DNA from: DATFVA01 sp963721075
Lineage (GTDB): Bacteria; Bacteroidota; Ignavibacteria; Ignavibacteriales; Ignavibacteriaceae
Direction: 5' to 3'
NCBI GenBank assembly: GCA_963721075.1
Contig: CAVRHV010000005.1
Span: forward strand, 62,001-126,000
DNA: 64,000 bases
Part shown: in pieces, positions 62,477-64,000 of the stretch
Numbering within the stretch: the stretch's first letter is position 1
How the letters are laid out: each line of letters opens with the position of its first letter
The notes under the pieces: model-generated
Database searches by the model: none
What the model was told of the DNA's origin: nothing
Seen by the model: the letters and a program-made list of their open reading frames with translations, nothing else
Translations under genes and position numbers: made by a program

Positions 62477-63570
62477 AAATATTCTCTGCTGCCTCCCTCT
62501 GCATATTTTTGTTAGGGATGCTTACACAGACGGTTTATTCCCAGCTTTCACTGAGTACACGTTTTGAGAATTATTATGATGACAACATCTACAATAACTT
62601 TGAGAAAACTTCTGATGTTGTGCACAGCGGTTCGCTGGAAGCAGGCTATAATTTCGAATCTGAGACAAATAACCTGCAGCTATATTATACAGGCAATGTT
62701 ACTTACTTCAGAGAGAATAATTTCAAATCGTCCAATTCTCATAAGTTTGGGGTAGTCAATACCCTTTTCTTATCAGAGGATGAAAATCCGCTTAACGCGG
62801 GGATCAATTATGCATTTCGCAATAACCGCGATGAACTATCTATATACGATCTTTCACAGCTGTCGGCTTATGCAAACTACCGGCATTTTCTGAATGAAAC
62901 GGATTTTCTTCTCGGCGGCTATACATTCTTCTTTAATGATTATAAAAACTTCGATTCTTTCACGCACTTCGAGCATCGCATATTCCTGAAATACAGCAGT
63001 ACATTCTCTACAAAAACAACTTTGTCGATTGGTACCGAAGCTGACATTAAACTTTATAAACTAAGATATAATTCACCCGATATAGCTGATAATATTTCAC
63101 AGTGGAAGAGCTATGTTCAGATCGCACAGAACATATCTGAAACAACAGGACTAAGCGGCTACTTCCTCTACCGCAAAAATCTCACAACGGGCAACAGGTA
63201 CATAACCTATACTGATTACATTTACTATGAAGAGGAAATTTTTAATGATGCATACTCGAACGATGGAATGGAAGCCGGGGCTGCGCTTACTCAGATGATA
63301 ACGGATAAGATCGTACTGCAGGGTGAGTTTATTTATACACAGCGGAATTTTAATAATCTTCCGATCGCTCTTCCGGATGGAACGGAAACAGATATTCTCA
63401 GGAAGGATAATTACTATGCAGTTGGTGCAGAGCTGAACTTTGATCTTCAGAGTATAACGGAAGGACTGGGATTAGCCCTTAGCTACAATTATCTCATCAA
63501 TAACTCGAACGATTATTTCTACGAATATAACAATCACCTTTCAGCTGTTACGCTTGAGTGGGGATTCTGA
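62473..63570 (+). CDS. Outer-membrane beta-barrel protein
   Basis: 365 residues: a signal peptide (to about 23, VYSQ), then alternating amphipathic strands rich in Tyr, Phe and Asn (LQLYYTGNVTYFRENNF, FLLGGYTFFFNDYKNF, LGLALSYNYLINNSNDYFY), ending in the aromatic LEWGF typical of barrel C-termini recognised by BamA. No plug domain or TonB box. It may be a porin-like or structural barrel; family not assigned. It is coupled by overlap to the EF-hand protein and converges on the sigma-54 activator gene, with adjacent stops. Confidence 0.82.
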   Translation: MKIFSAASLCIFLLGMLTQTVYSQLSLSTRFENYYDDNIYNNFEKTSDVVHSGSLEAGYNFESETNNLQLYYTGNVTYFRENNFKSSNSHKFGVVNTLFLSEDENPLNAGINYAFRNNRDELSIYDLSQLSAYANYRHFLNETDFLLGGYTFFFNDYKNFDSFTHFEHRIFLKYSSTFSTKTTLSIGTEADIKLYKLRYNSPDIADNISQWKSYVQIAQNISETTGLSGYFLYRKNLTTGNRYITYTDYIYYEEEIFNDAYSNDGMEAGAALTQMITDKIVLQGEFIYTQRNFNNLPIALPDGTETDILRKDNYYAVGAELNFDLQSITEGLGLALSYNYLINNSNDYFYEYNNHLSAVTLEWGF

Positions 63571-64000
63571 TCACTTCTGATACTTAATGTCGTATTTCTT
63601 CATCTTATAACGGAGGTTGCGTTCGGTTATGCCGAGCAGCTTTCCCGCCTGTGTCTGGTTGCCGTTCATTTTAGCCAGTGCATCGTAAATCATCGATTTT
63701 TCCAGAGCTTCAATCCTGTCGTTCATGGTTTCACCTTTGCTCTGTTGGGCAGAAGCCTCTTCTCTGAATCCGCGAACGTTCATCGGGAGGTCGTTAAGTG
63801 TAATAAGACTGCCCCTAGACAGAACCACCGAGCGCTCTATTATATTTTCAAGCTCTCTTACGTTGCCCGGGAAATTGTATTTAAGAAGACTATCGACCGC
63901 CTCTTTGGAAATCTCAATACCTGACTTATTGTTCTGTCTGGCAAATTTCCCGGTAAAGAATTCGATTAATGGCAGAATATCTTCTTTGCGGTCACGCATC
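63571..64000 (-). CDS. Sigma-54-dependent transcriptional activator, C-terminal part
   Basis: The gene enters from the right edge; the visible 143 codons cover the end of the AAA+ domain (RKEDILPLIEFFTGKFA, LKYNFPGNVRELENIIERSV) and a Fis-type helix-turn-helix (KMNGNQTQAGKLLGITERNL, RYKMKKYDI). The sensory domain and Walker motifs lie outside. It is an NtrC-family activator distinct from the one at 3782. Its position suggests control of the barrel operon. Confidence 0.93.
   Translation of the reverse strand, partial: MRDRKEDILPLIEFFTGKFARQNNKSGIEISKEAVDSLLKYNFPGNVRELENIIERSVVLSRGSLITLNDLPMNVRGFREEASAQQSKGETMNDRIEALEKSMIYDALAKMNGNQTQAGKLLGITERNLRYKMKKYDIKYQK

Overview
The window looks like a chromosome piece from a member of the Ignavibacteria (Bacteroidota/Chlorobi side). 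The main evidence is the repeated C-terminal module with the signature QNYPNPFNPSTTI and a terminal RKMLLLK-like tail, the type A sorting domain of the type IX secretion system (T9SS). A Bacteroidetes-style hybrid two-component regulator, YCF48/BNR-type secreted beta-propellers and moderate GC agree with this. The assignment is inference from protein families, not from a marker gene. I see no phage, insertion sequence, CRISPR array, rRNA or complete tRNA.

Layout. 1-7000 is an energy module on the minus strand: receiver-like protein, Rieske protein, cytochrome b and a membrane-anchored cytochrome c with 11 CxxCH motifs, next to a two-component pair (a histidine kinase with a CxxCH motif in its sensor domain and an NtrC-type sigma-54 activator). 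7000-15900 holds an EamA permease, a macrodomain protein, a glycyl-radical pair (activase plus HypD, trans-4-hydroxy-L-proline dehydratase), an S33-type hydrolase, a secreted phospholipase C/P1-nuclease-like enzyme and a propeller lipoprotein. 16000-31000 is dominated by large secreted T9SS proteins, with alanine racemase and a 1425-residue hybrid regulator. 31000-39500 is metabolic: 2-hydroxyacid dehydrogenase, tdh-kbl threonine degradation, fumC and katG. 40000-48700 holds secreted proteins, an ECF sigma factor with small membrane proteins, and a run of four NTF2/SnoaL-fold genes. 48800-64000 has a secreted tricorn-like protease, a higBA toxin-antitoxin operon, a pullulanase-like GH13, a GNAT, a broken Cys-Pro-Tyr repeat protein, and an EF-hand/outer-membrane-barrel pair facing a sigma-54 activator.

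Two themes link the window. First, T9SS sorting modules occur in eight proteins (one of them frame-broken) and as four headless fragments, so this chromosome repeatedly reuses and discards the module. Second, many short accessory genes carry one-base frameshifts, several in homopolymers, while the long housekeeping genes are intact. These may be real decay or phase-variable tracts, or consensus errors; reads would decide. The least explained elements are the Cys-Pro-Tyr repeat protein (59326-59731), the SnoaL cluster (46163-48656) and the heme-motif kinase beside the multiheme operon.
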